Positions 30,479 to 39,590 of a stretch of 64,000 nt of DNA are shown here, piece by piece (the stretch's first letter is position 1; each line of letters opens with the position of its first letter). Location: the NCBI RefSeq assembly GCF_014836935.1, contig NZ_JACSPW010000004.1:62001-126000 (forward strand), in the 5' to 3' direction. The stretch is from Solibacillus merdavium. GTDB lineage: Bacteria > Bacillota > Bacilli > Bacillales_A > Planococcaceae. The position numbers and the translations under genes were made by a program. The notes under the pieces are model-generated. The model saw only the letters and a list, made by a program, of their open reading frames with translations, was not told the origin of the DNA and ran no database searches.

Positions 30479-31615
30479 CTACCCAATCACATGCTTACTA
30501 ATAACGATGCGTTGGATTTCGCTTGTGCCTTCATAAATTTGTGTTACTTTTGCGTCGCGGAAATAGCGTTCTACTGGGTATTCTTCTGTATAGCCATAGC
30601 CACCAAAAATCTGTACCGCTTCGATTGCTGTATCCATTGCTGTTTGAGAAGCGAATAATTTTGCCATTGACGCTTCCTTTCCGCATGATAACCCTTCACT
30701 TCGTAAGTTTGCAGCCCGGTAAACGAGTAGCTTTGCCGCTTCAACTGCTGTGGCCATATCAGCAAGCTTAAAGCCGACTCCTTGCTGCTGGGCTATCGGT
30801 TTTCCAAATTGAATGCGCTCTTTTGCATAATTTGTCGCAGCTTCCAACGCAGCTTCGGCAATGCCTAAGCTTTGGGCTGCAATGCCGATTCGACCTACAT
30901 CTAAATTGGCCATTGCGATTTTAAAGCCTTCCCCTTCCTGCCCGAGAAGATTTTGTGCAGGAATACGCATGTTTTCAAATGTTAGCTGTACTGTACGGGA
31001 GCCATGCAGTCCCATTTTGCGTTCATCTTTGCCGATAATTAGGCCCGGTGTATTCTTTTCTACAATAAATGCCGAAATCCCGCGTGATCCCGCTTCAGGA
31101 TTTGTAGAAGCAAATACGATATAGACATCTGCTTCCCCGCCATTAGTAATGAATACTTTTGCACCATCCAAAACATAATGCTCTCCATCTCGAACTGCCC
31201 GTGTTTTTAAAGACCCTGCATCACTTCCTGCACTTGGTTCCGTTAAACAAAAGGCTCCGATATATTCACCACTTGCAAGCTTCGGTACATACTGTTTCTT
31301 TTGTTCATCATTGCCGAAATACAAAATCGGATTTGTGCCAACAGATGTATGGACTGATAAAATAACACCCATCACTGCACTTACTTTCGATAGCTCATGG
31401 ATAGCAATAATATAAGATGTGAAATCCATTTCCGCCCCGCCGTATTCAGCAGGTGCTGTAATGCCCATCAGTCCTAGCTCCCCCATTTTCGTTAGTAAAT
31501 GCCTGGGGAATTCGCCCGCTTCCATTTGCTCGATAAATGGCTCGATTTCAGTTTTGGCAAAATCACGTACCATGTTACGCATCATTATCTGCTCATCAGT
31601 AAATTGTAGATTCAT
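30479..31615 (-). CDS. Acyl-CoA dehydrogenase (MmgC-like)
   Basis: 378 residues, same family as the neighbour but diverged. FAD segment AFCLTEPSAGSDAGSLKT, catalytic Glu in IYEGTSEIQRIV. In B. subtilis mmgC sits with mmgA and mmgB in one operon; here the order mmgA-mmgB-acd is preserved with 9- to 13-nt gaps. The operon would turn short-chain acyl-CoA into acetyl-CoA together with an enoyl-CoA hydratase that is not in the window. Confidence 0.92.
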   Translation of the reverse strand: MNLQFTDEQIMMRNMVRDFAKTEIEPFIEQMEAGEFPRHLLTKMGELGLMGITAPAEYGGAEMDFTSYIIAIHELSKVSAVMGVILSVHTSVGTNPILYFGNDEQKKQYVPKLASGEYIGAFCLTEPSAGSDAGSLKTRAVRDGEHYVLDGAKVFITNGGEADVYIVFASTNPEAGSRGISAFIVEKNTPGLIIGKDERKMGLHGSRTVQLTFENMRIPAQNLLGQEGEGFKIAMANLDVGRIGIAAQSLGIAEAALEAATNYAKERIQFGKPIAQQQGVGFKLADMATAVEAAKLLVYRAANLRSEGLSCGKEASMAKLFASQTAMDTAIEAVQIFGGYGYTEEYPVERYFRDAKVTQIYEGTSEIQRIVISKHVIG

Positions 31616-31624
31616 AGGAGTCCC

Positions 31625-32479
31625 TCAGCTTTCGTATATGTAGAAACCTCGGCCGCTCTTTTTGCCTAACCAGCCGGCTGCCACATATTTGCGTAATAAT
31701 GGACAAGGGCGATACTTACTATCACCAAGTCCCTCATGTAAAATTTCCATAATCGATAAGCATGTATCCAGCCCGATAAAATCAGCTAATGTGAGTGGAC
31801 CCATCGGATGATTCATCCCCATCTTCATCACATCATCAATCGCTTCTTTCGTTGCTACCCCTTCATACAATGCGTAAATCGCTTCATTGATCATTGGTAG
31901 TAAAATACGATTCGAAATAAAGCCTGGGAAGTCATTTACTTCTACACCTGTTTTACCAAGCTGCTTTGTCATATCAGCAACCGTTTCATATACTGCATCT
32001 GTTGTTGCAAGACCGCGAATAATTTCCACAAGCTTCATGACAGGTACAGGATTCATAAAGTGCATGCCAATAACTTGTTCCGGACGCTTAGTCACTGCCG
32101 CAATTTCTGTAATTGGCAAACTTGATGTATTCGTTGCTAAAATCGCATGCTTAGGTGCAATTTCATCAAGCTGTTTAAAAATTGATTGTTTAATATCCAT
32201 ATTTTCAACGGCCGCTTCAATAATAATGTCTGCGTTTTTTGCATCCTTAATGGCCACAGATTTTGTAATTCGTGCTAATATAGCTGATTTTTCTTCTTCT
32301 GTTTTCCGACCTTTTTCTACATCACGTGTCAGGTTTTTCGTAATGGTATTTAGACCTCGTTCGAAAAACTCATCCTTCATATCATTTAAAATGACTTCAT
32401 AGCCTGCTTGTGCACAAACTTGTGCGATCCCGGAACCCATTTGCCCTGCACCGATGACCATAACTTTTTGAATCGTCAT
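31625..32479 (-). CDS. mmgB: 3-hydroxybutyryl-CoA dehydrogenase
   Basis: 284 residues. The Rossmann NAD site is [17 protein letters not shown] near residue 10. The catalytic His lies in [18 protein letters not shown], with [11 protein letters not shown] and [16 protein letters not shown] in the C-terminal domain. It oxidises 3-hydroxyacyl-CoA to 3-oxoacyl-CoA. Middle gene of the mmgA-mmgB-acd operon. Confidence 0.95.
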   Translation of the reverse strand: MTIQKVMVIGAGQMGSGIAQVCAQAGYEVILNDMKDEFFERGLNTITKNLTRDVEKGRKTEEEKSAILARITKSVAIKDAKNADIIIEAAVENMDIKQSIFKQLDEIAPKHAILATNTSSLPITEIAAVTKRPEQVIGMHFMNPVPVMKLVEIIRGLATTDAVYETVADMTKQLGKTGVEVNDFPGFISNRILLPMINEAIYALYEGVATKEAIDDVMKMGMNHPMGPLTLADFIGLDTCLSIMEILHEGLGDSKYRPCPLLRKYVAAGWLGKKSGRGFYIYES

Positions 32480-32492
32480 TTATTTCATCCCC

Positions 32493-33683
32493 TTAGTTTG
32501 TTACTTCAATTAATACCGCGTCACCTTGGCCACCGCCTGAACAAATTGCCGCAATCCCTAAACCACCGCCACGACGTTTCAATTCGTAAGCGAGTGTTAA
32601 AATGATACGGGTACCACTTGCTCCAATTGGATGACCCAATGCAACTGCTCCACCATTGACGTTCACTTTATTCTCATCTAACCCGCTAATTTGATTGCTA
32701 ACTAGCGCAACTGCCGCGAATGCTTCATTAATTTCGATTAAATCAATGTCCGCCAATGTTTTACCGGACTTTTCAAGTAATTGATTAATGACAAGTCCTG
32801 GTGTTTGAGGGAAATCTTCCGGTGCTACTCCCACTTCTGCATGTGCCAGGATTGTTGCAAGTGGCTGACGGTTTTCTTGTTGTGCTTTTTCTTCACTCAT
32901 AAGTACTAATGCACATGCCCCGTCATTTACACCCGGTGCATTCCCCGCTGTAATAGATCCATCGCTGCTAAATGCCGACTTTAATTTTGCAAGCGTTTCC
33001 ATTGTTGTCCCTAAGCGCGGTGCTTCATCTGTTTCTATGCGAAGCGGCTCACCTTTTCTTTGTGGAATTTCTACGCCTACAATTTCCTCAGCAAATTTAC
33101 CTGATTCAATCGCTCCAAGTGCTTTTTCGTGGCTACGTGCTGCCCATGCATCCTGCTGTTCACGGGAAACCTCAAACTTACTTGCTGTTTCATTACCGTA
33201 AATGCCCATATGCACTTGTTTTGGATGAAATGCACATGACAGACCATCATAAATCATGCCATCTACTAAACTTGCATCTCCCATACGCAAGCCAAATCTC
33301 CCTTTTGGCATATAGTACGGTGCGTTTGACATCGATTCCATTCCGCCAGCCACGATCACCTCTTCATCCCCTAATCGAATGAGTTGATCGGCAAGTGTTA
33401 CACTGCGCATTCCTGATGCACAGACTTTATTAATTGTTTCTGTTTTTACATTCCATGGAATCCCGGCTTTGTTTGCAGCTTGTCGTGAAGGGATTTGCCC
33501 TTGCCCTGCTTGTAACACCGTTCCAATAATTACTTCGTCTACTGCATCTGTTGCTACATTCGCTTTTGCCAATGCCTCTTTAATCACAATTCCACCTAAA
33601 TCACTTGCTGTTAATGAACTTAATGCACCACCAAATTTACCAAATGGCGTCCGTGCTCCGTCTAAAATGACTGTTCTCGACAA
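32493..33683 (-). CDS. mmgA: Acetyl-CoA acetyltransferase (thiolase)
   Basis: 396 residues from TTG at 33681-33683, chosen because AAAGGGG lies 8 nt upstream and it yields the usual start LSRTVILDGARTPFG. Active-site residues are the nucleophilic Cys in INKVCASGMRS, His in GHPIGASGTR and the second Cys in AICSGGGQGDA. It cleaves acetoacetyl-CoA, or condenses acetyl-CoA. First gene of the operon, driven by the TetR-box promoter at 33827-33855. Confidence 0.95.
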   Translation of the reverse strand: MSRTVILDGARTPFGKFGGALSSLTASDLGGIVIKEALAKANVATDAVDEVIIGTVLQAGQGQIPSRQAANKAGIPWNVKTETINKVCASGMRSVTLADQLIRLGDEEVIVAGGMESMSNAPYYMPKGRFGLRMGDASLVDGMIYDGLSCAFHPKQVHMGIYGNETASKFEVSREQQDAWAARSHEKALGAIESGKFAEEIVGVEIPQRKGEPLRIETDEAPRLGTTMETLAKLKSAFSSDGSITAGNAPGVNDGACALVLMSEEKAQQENRQPLATILAHAEVGVAPEDFPQTPGLVINQLLEKSGKTLADIDLIEINEAFAAVALVSNQISGLDENKVNVNGGAVALGHPIGASGTRIILTLAYELKRRGGGLGIAAICSGGGQGDAVLIEVTN

Positions 33684-33826
33684 TACATACACCCCTTTGT
33701 TTGAATCTGCTAATCTTGCAAAATCCGAAATAGATTTTGCCTTTTTCACCAACTTCAAGTAACCCCTTTACTTAATGGTAAAAAGAACAATTTTGCTGCT
33801 TTCCCTCTGTGTAAATCATTTCTTGG

Positions 33827-33855
33827 TTTATTTGACTGAACGCTCGCTCAATCAA
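33827..33855 (-). promoter_or_regulatory. Promoter of the mmgA operon with embedded TetR-type operator
   Basis: Minus-strand -35 TTGATT (complement of 33850-33855), 17-bp spacer, -10 AATAAA (complement of 33827-33832). The spacer and -35 are covered by an imperfect 24-bp palindrome, TTGACTGAACGC / TCGCTCAATCAA at 33832-33855. It matches the operator at 36418-36435 in 15 of 18 positions. Confidence 0.7.
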
Positions 33856-33867
33856 TATTTAGAAAAA

Positions 33868-33892
33868 AATGAGAGTAATAGCTACTCCCATT
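33868..33892 (-). terminator. Intrinsic terminator of fadF
   Basis: AATGAGAGTA (33868-33877) and TACTCCCATT (33883-33892), 10-bp RNA stem with one G-U; TTTTTTTC follows on the minus strand. Confidence 0.75.
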
Positions 33893-33974
33893 TCTTCACT
33901 TAATTTCATTGTATTAAATAGTTTTCTAAACTGCAACAATTATTCAAATATACTGAATTTAAATATTCTTCTCT

Positions 33975-36329
33975 TTAATTCTTATTTTCTTTATCCTGTT
34001 CATCATTTTCCTCAGAAGGACTCTGTGCTAAATCTTCATCCGTTGCGACTTGTTGCTCTTCAATAATCGATGATTGTTCTACAGGAGGTGCTTCTTTTTC
34101 AACTTCTGCAGGTTCTGTCTGCTGCACATTTTCGTTAGTCTGTTCTCCAGAAACTTCCACTGGTTCTAAAATCGTTTCTTCTTCGATTTCTTCTACCTGC
34201 TCTTTTTGTACTTGAACTTTTTGCGGTGTACCGAATACTGCTCGCTCTAAAATTTCCGCAATATCAAATGTTCCCACTGTTTCTTCCACTTCTTTTGCTT
34301 TCGTACCATCTGAAAGCATTGTTAAACAGTACGGACATCCTGAGGAAATAACAGAAGCCTGTGTTGCCAGAGCCTGCTCTGTACGTGCTACGTTAATACG
34401 GTTTCCGACATGCTCTTCCATCCACATTAAGCCACCACCGGCACCACAACACATACCATCCTGACGATTACGTGTCATTTCTACCAGCTTAACACCTGCT
34501 ATACCTTTTAGAATTTCACGTGGTGGATCATATACATCATTGTAGCGACCTAAATAACATGAATCATGGAATACAATCGTTTCATCCACACGGTAGTCCA
34601 TCGTTAAACGACCTTCTTGGATTAAATCGTATAAAAGCTCTGTATGGTGAAGTACTTCACCTTTCCAACCGAAATCCTGATATTCATTTTTAAAAATATT
34701 GTATGCGTGCGGGTCAATTGTAACAATTTTCGTCACACCATTTTTTTCAAATTCATCAATATTTGCAGTTGCCAGCTCTTGGAACAGGAATTCATTTCCT
34801 AAACGGCGTGGTGTATCACCAGAGTTCTTTTCCTTATTACCTAAAATAGCGAACTTAACGCCGGCCTTATTCATTAATTTAGCGAATGCTAATGCAATTT
34901 TTTGTGAGCGGTTGTCAAATGAACCCATCGAACCTACCCAGAATAAATATTCCATTTCTTCGCCTGATTTTTTTAGCTCTTTAACTGTTGGAACATAAAC
35001 AGATTCGTCCAGCTCTCTCCAGTTTTCTTTCTCTTTACGGTTTAATCCCCATGGATTACCTTGGCGTTCGATATTAGTCATCGCACGCTGTGCATCCGGG
35101 TTTACTTTACCTTCTGTCATTGTTAAATAACGGCGTAAATCAATAATTTTATCCACATGCTCATTCATTACCGGACATTGATCTTCACAGTTACGGCATG
35201 TTGTACAAGCCCAAATTTCCTCTTCTGTAATAACATCACCAATTAATGATGGACTATAAATATCTTCAATTACCGCACCTTCAGCACCAGCTGCCATTGC
35301 TAATTGGTTCCCTTGTGTATTGTTGAAGAAAGAAAATGGTACCCAAGGCTTTTTCTTTAGTTCAACAGCCCCTGTAAATGTTAAGTGATCACGCAATTTT
35401 ACAAGTAAATCCATTGGCGACAGCATTTTTCCTGTACCTGTTGCCGGACACATATTCGTACAGCGGCCACATTCAACACAGGAATATAAATCGAGCATTT
35501 GCTTCTGCGTGAAATCATGAATTTTACCAACACCGAGCGGCGGCATACTTTCCTCGTCTTCCGCTTCTTCCAAAGCTGCAAAATCGATTGGACGTAATGT
35601 ACCCATACGGTCTTGACGATTGAAATAAACATTTAAAATCGACGTAATTAAATGGAAGTGCTTACCTTGTGGAATATAAACAAGGAATGCTAATAGCGCT
35701 AATAAATGCGCCCACCACATTACAAAGAACATTACGGCAGCAATTGTTGGGTTCATCCATTGGAATACCCATGCAATAGCTGAAGCAACAGGTTCAGAAC
35801 CTGTTAAGCCATGATCATGCCAAATTAAATAAAAACCGTTACCAAATAGTGTGGCAAACATTAAAATTGCTAAAAACATGTATACTAAACCGTTTTTAAA
35901 TCCTTGCTTTAAACGAGCAAGCTTTTCCATATAACGACGGTAAAATGCGACTGCAACTGCGATTAAAATCGTTAGTACGACAAGCTCCTGTGTAAATGTA
36001 AATACTGGGTATAAGCCGCCTAACGGCAAATGCGAACCCGGTGCCAACCCTTTCCAAATCAGGTCAATTGCTCCAAACTGAACCATTAAAAATCCGTAGA
36101 AAAACAGAACGTGTACAAGTCCCATCTTCTTGTCTTTCATTAATTTGGATTGACCGAATACTTTCTCGATAATATCTTCCATGCGCTCAGAAAATTTTTG
36201 ATTAAACTCTTCTTTACGACCAAGCTGAATGTAGTCATAGCGTGTTTTCAATAAGTATGCAAATAACCCTAATGCATAAAGTAGCACAGCAATGAATGCA
36301 ATCCAGTTAATAATTAAAAATGTATTCAT
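33975..36329 (-). CDS. fadF: Membrane iron-sulfur oxidoreductase FadF (ETF:menaquinone oxidoreductase type)
   Basis: 784 residues. The N-terminal membrane domain has about six helices (1-250, nitrate-reductase-gamma-like). A ferredoxin region has two 4Fe-4S motifs (CVECGRCTNMCP near 290 and CTTCRNCEDQCP near 390), and CCG-type domains follow with SCYLGRYND, MCCGAGGGL and SGCPYCLTML. It should pass electrons from acyl-CoA dehydrogenases via ETF to menaquinone, as FadF of B. subtilis (705 residues). Unusual: a Glu/Gln/Pro-rich tail of about 80 residues at the C-terminus with no cysteines. Own promoter with a TetR-type operator. Confidence 0.92.
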   Translation of the reverse strand: MNTFLIINWIAFIAVLLYALGLFAYLLKTRYDYIQLGRKEEFNQKFSERMEDIIEKVFGQSKLMKDKKMGLVHVLFFYGFLMVQFGAIDLIWKGLAPGSHLPLGGLYPVFTFTQELVVLTILIAVAVAFYRRYMEKLARLKQGFKNGLVYMFLAILMFATLFGNGFYLIWHDHGLTGSEPVASAIAWVFQWMNPTIAAVMFFVMWWAHLLALLAFLVYIPQGKHFHLITSILNVYFNRQDRMGTLRPIDFAALEEAEDEESMPPLGVGKIHDFTQKQMLDLYSCVECGRCTNMCPATGTGKMLSPMDLLVKLRDHLTFTGAVELKKKPWVPFSFFNNTQGNQLAMAAGAEGAVIEDIYSPSLIGDVITEEEIWACTTCRNCEDQCPVMNEHVDKIIDLRRYLTMTEGKVNPDAQRAMTNIERQGNPWGLNRKEKENWRELDESVYVPTVKELKKSGEEMEYLFWVGSMGSFDNRSQKIALAFAKLMNKAGVKFAILGNKEKNSGDTPRRLGNEFLFQELATANIDEFEKNGVTKIVTIDPHAYNIFKNEYQDFGWKGEVLHHTELLYDLIQEGRLTMDYRVDETIVFHDSCYLGRYNDVYDPPREILKGIAGVKLVEMTRNRQDGMCCGAGGGLMWMEEHVGNRINVARTEQALATQASVISSGCPYCLTMLSDGTKAKEVEETVGTFDIAEILERAVFGTPQKVQVQKEQVEEIEEETILEPVEVSGEQTNENVQQTEPAEVEKEAPPVEQSSIIEEQQVATDEDLAQSPSEENDEQDKENKN

Positions 36330-36407
36330 ACTTTTCCCCCCTGGAATACTAAGTTTCCGAACCCCTTTGTTCTTACAAACTATATTACCCTATTAATCTC
36401 TAACCTC

Positions 36408-36436
36408 ATTGTAGTTATGAATGAGCATTCAGTCAA
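36408..36436 (-). promoter_or_regulatory. Promoter of fadF with FadR-like operator
   Basis: Minus-strand TTGACT (complement of 36431-36436), 17 bp, TACAAT (complement of 36408-36413). The plus-strand operator TGAATGAGCATTCAGTCA (36418-36435) lies over the -35 and spacer. It matches the B. subtilis FadR box arms TGAATGA/TCATTCA at 13 of 14 arm positions. Confidence 0.8.
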
Positions 36437-36477
36437 CAAATTTCATCATTAATTCTGAAAATTAAATCAAAATATAA

Positions 36478-36519
36478 AAAATGCTAGCCTGACAATTTAA
36501 TTGTCTAAGCTAGCATTTT
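36478..36519 (-). terminator. Intrinsic terminator of cobO
   Basis: ATGCTAGC (36481-36488) and GCTAGCAT (36509-36516), extended by A/T pairs outward and with an inner GACAA/TTGTC stem. T-run on the minus strand. Confidence 0.9.
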
Positions 36520-36525
36520 ACTGCT

Positions 36526-37086
36526 TTATTTAAAGACGTCACCACTACGAATATACTCAATATCCCTAATGGATAAGCGATAGTTCACTACGCGTGCTGC
36601 AGCAAATAGATAATCCGATAAGCGATTTAAATACTTTTGTACAACAGGTGAAACGTCTTCAATTTCTTTCATTAACGATACGGTTTGTCGTTCTGCGCGA
36701 CGTGCTACTGTGCGAGCAATATGCAGTGTGGCAGCAGCAGGAGCACCTCCTGGTAAAATGAAACGTTTTAATGGAGGTGCTTCTTCAGATAATAAATCAA
36801 TCCGATTCTCCAAAACTGTAATAGGTTCCTCTGCTAATTTATAGTGGCGATCTTTCATAACATTAGCCAAATCGCCACCGCCATCGAACAATTCATGCTG
36901 GATAGCTGTTAAATCTTCAATAATATCCTGAAATTTACTTGCATCCAGTTCTGATACTGCTTTACCAATGAATGAATTCAATTCATCAATTGTTCCATAA
37001 GCTTCTACACGTAGATGATCTTTATCAACACGCCCTCCAATAATGCTTGTCTTCCCTTTATCGCCTGACTTTGTGTATAATTTCAT
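36526..37086 (-). CDS. Cob(I)alamin adenosyltransferase, PduO type
   Basis: 186 residues. Transfers the adenosyl group of ATP to cob(I)alamin, making the coenzyme that IcmF uses. The ATP-binding N-terminus KLYTKSGDKGKTSIIGG, RVEAYGTIDELNSFIG and ARRAERQ mark the PduO fold. ATG at 37084-37086 has AAGGA 8 nt upstream. It ends the riboswitch-controlled operon btuF-btuC-btuD/cbiZ-cobO and is followed by a strong terminator. Confidence 0.93.
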   Translation of the reverse strand: MKLYTKSGDKGKTSIIGGRVDKDHLRVEAYGTIDELNSFIGKAVSELDASKFQDIIEDLTAIQHELFDGGGDLANVMKDRHYKLAEEPITVLENRIDLLSEEAPPLKRFILPGGAPAAATLHIARTVARRAERQTVSLMKEIEDVSPVVQKYLNRLSDYLFAAARVVNYRLSIRDIEYIRSGDVFK

Positions 37087-37116
37087 CAAATTTCATCCTT
37101 TCGATTTAGCGTTGCA

Positions 37117-38583
37117 TTAAAGAATTGTATGCTCTTTATACTTTATTATTGCGGACACGGTAACTTCGAAAACGGCGCGACCGATTAATTTTCCAACTTC
37201 AGTAATTGGCCCTGCATACGGCATTTCTTCACCTTGCTGGGTCGCGGCGATTAATAAGCTATCAGTTGCGGTACTAGTTGCCGTTGTGTTTGTTAAAGGG
37301 TCTTTAATTTGTTGATCTGCCAATGCTTTTGTTTTCGCTTCAGTTGCCGTAATCATAGCTTGGATAAATGCTTCATCCGTTAGTTTACCATTAATAAAAA
37401 CCCATGTATTAATAGTTCCGATATGCGGCTCGTCTTCGCGTAAATAAGCTTTTGTGACATCAACACCATTTCCTATCCCTGCTGTTACCATAACACTAAT
37501 TTCAACATTACCTTTTGAAAAATGCTGAATGGCAGCACATTTCGTTTTCACAGCTGTTAACATAACGACCGTATTTGTTGGTGAAAACCGGTTGTGTCGT
37601 AAAAATTGCTCTGTTTCTTCTTTTACATTGTATATATCATATTCCGGAGCAATCGCCCGGTTTAAAAATGTATCGTACCAGCCCATTCCTGCGTTATGTA
37701 CTGCTGAAGAGATAACTTTTAATGGGGAGGGAGAATTGTACTTAACATATTCATCTGTTATTATGAAATTTTTTTTATTAATAGTCGCTTTTTTCCGTTC
37801 TAATTCATTCGTTGGCAACATTGTTATTTGCGGCTTTGGCAGTTCCGGATGTGGATAAGTCACAATACGTGCTTTGTATACATCAGCAATTTGATCTTGC
37901 ATAATGACTTCATGCGGCTCACCAAACGCGCGTATTTCCCCATTTTCTATTAGGAGCAGTTCATCACAATATAGCGACGCCAAATTAATGTCATGGAAGA
38001 TTGATACAACGGTTAACCCATTAAGTTCGACTTGCATCCGAATCATATCCAAAATTTGCTTCTGATGGGCAATGTCCAAATGATTTGTCGGCTCATCCAA
38101 AAGAAGCAGCTCCGAATCTTGAGCTAATGCCTGTGCAATAAATACACGCTGTTGCTCACCACCAGACAGAAACTCTAGATGTTGATTTCTGTAATGTGAA
38201 ACACCTGTGCTTTCCATTGCACGCTGTACTAGGTTTTCATCTTCCTTTGACCATGTGGAAAAAAAGCCACTTTGATGTGGATATCTGCCCAATGAAACAG
38301 CGTCATATACACTGTTCGTAAATACGCTTGCATTTAATTGAGGAAGAACGGCCATCTTTTTTGCCAACTGTTTGATATCATAGCTATTAATCGGGCGATC
38401 TTCAATCAAGATTCCCCCCCGTGTAGGTTTTAAAACGCCACTGATCATTTTTAATAATGTCGATTTTCCACTACCGTTCGGACCAAGAATCCCGAGGATT
38501 TTACCTTTTTCCACGTGAAACGTCATATTTTTCACAATCTGTTTCCCGTCATAACCACCCGACAATTCGTTCACTTTTAACAT
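37117..38583 (-). CDS. Cobalamin/cobinamide ABC transporter ATPase fused to adenosylcobinamide amidohydrolase (BtuD-CbiZ)
   Basis: 488 residues, two domains. The N-terminal ATPase (about 1-250) has Walker A GPNGSGKST at 34-42, signature LSGGEQQR and Walker B LLLLDEPTNHLD. The C-terminal CbiZ domain (about 265-488) has VTAGIGNGVD, GTINTWVFING, TEAKTKAL and TATDSLLIA. CbiZ cleaves the aminopropanol arm of adenosylcobinamide to give adenosylcobyric acid for salvage. A similar fusion is B. subtilis YvrA. ATG overlaps the btuC stop by one base. Confidence 0.93.
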   Translation of the reverse strand: MLKVNELSGGYDGKQIVKNMTFHVEKGKILGILGPNGSGKSTLLKMISGVLKPTRGGILIEDRPINSYDIKQLAKKMAVLPQLNASVFTNSVYDAVSLGRYPHQSGFFSTWSKEDENLVQRAMESTGVSHYRNQHLEFLSGGEQQRVFIAQALAQDSELLLLDEPTNHLDIAHQKQILDMIRMQVELNGLTVVSIFHDINLASLYCDELLLIENGEIRAFGEPHEVIMQDQIADVYKARIVTYPHPELPKPQITMLPTNELERKKATINKKNFIITDEYVKYNSPSPLKVISSAVHNAGMGWYDTFLNRAIAPEYDIYNVKEETEQFLRHNRFSPTNTVVMLTAVKTKCAAIQHFSKGNVEISVMVTAGIGNGVDVTKAYLREDEPHIGTINTWVFINGKLTDEAFIQAMITATEAKTKALADQQIKDPLTNTTATSTATDSLLIAATQQGEEMPYAGPITEVGKLIGRAVFEVTVSAIIKYKEHTIL

Positions 38584-39590
38584 TATGCAACAACCTTTCT
38601 ACGTTGCTTAAAGAAAATATAGGCAAATACCGGTGCACCAATAAACGACGTAATCACGCCAATTGGGAGCTCTACAGGTGAGATGATGGTACGTGATACT
38701 AAGTCGCAAATGACGAGTAGACTGGCACCATTTAAAAAGGATAATGTCAGTAAATGTCGATGATCGGCTCCAACTAATAGACGAATCATGTGTGGGACAA
38801 CTAAACCGACAAAACCAATCGTACCGGATGCAGCTACAGCAGACCCTGTTAAGATGGAGCCGCCTGCTAAAATCATATATTTACTTCGCTTCACATTTAC
38901 CCCTAAGTACTGGGCACGTTCCTCTCCGTATATCATCGCATTCAGCTCACGGCGGTTGAACCATATAATACTCGTACCGATAATCATGAATGGTAAAACC
39001 ATATTTACATATGACCAGCCGCGCATCGATACACTGCCAAGCAGCCAACCAATAATAGCTCTAAGCTCTTCCCCCGTTAAAGCAACCATTAATGAGATAC
39101 ATGAACCTAAAAACGAGCTAAATATAATTCCTGTTAAGATTAACGTTTCCATTTTCATAGAACGATCCACAAGTCGGGCAAATGATAATACTATGACCAT
39201 TGTAAATGCGGCACCTGCCATACTGAATACAGGTAATGTAAATGCACCAAGAACAGGAATCGAGATACCTAAAAAAATCGTCATAACTGCTCCGACTGAT
39301 GCACCTGATGAAATCCCTAGCGTATACGGATCGGCCAATGGATTTTTTAAGAGCCCCTGAAAAGCCGCACCTGCAATCGCAAGTGATGCACCAACAATTG
39401 CGGCTAAAATTACGCGTGGCATTCGAATTTTCCAAAGTATACTATAAGCAATCGGATCTGTCGCTTTATCCCACAATGTCGAAATCGGGATATTAACCGT
39501 TCCAAATGATACCCCAATCCACAAACTGCAAAGAAGCAATGCAATGGAAGCAATATAAGCATATATATACTTACTATTCTTTAAATACAT
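38583..39590 (-). CDS. btuC: Cobalamin/cobinamide ABC transporter permease
   Basis: About 335 residues with eight to ten transmembrane helices of the FecCD/BtuC family. The Gly-rich segment GSILTGSAVAASGTIGFVGLVVPHMIR is the coupling region. ATG at 39588-39590 overlaps the 3' end of btuF; an in-frame GTG at 39606-39608 is possible but lies within the AGGTGAGG site. Substrate assignment rests on the upstream riboswitch and the CbiZ fusion. Confidence 0.92.
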   Translation of the reverse strand: MYLKNSKYIYAYIASIALLLCSLWIGVSFGTVNIPISTLWDKATDPIAYSILWKIRMPRVILAAIVGASLAIAGAAFQGLLKNPLADPYTLGISSGASVGAVMTIFLGISIPVLGAFTLPVFSMAGAAFTMVIVLSFARLVDRSMKMETLILTGIIFSSFLGSCISLMVALTGEELRAIIGWLLGSVSMRGWSYVNMVLPFMIIGTSIIWFNRRELNAMIYGEERAQYLGVNVKRSKYMILAGGSILTGSAVAASGTIGFVGLVVPHMIRLLVGADHRHLLTLSFLNGASLLVICDLVSRTIISPVELPIGVITSFIGAPVFAYIFFKQRRKVVA

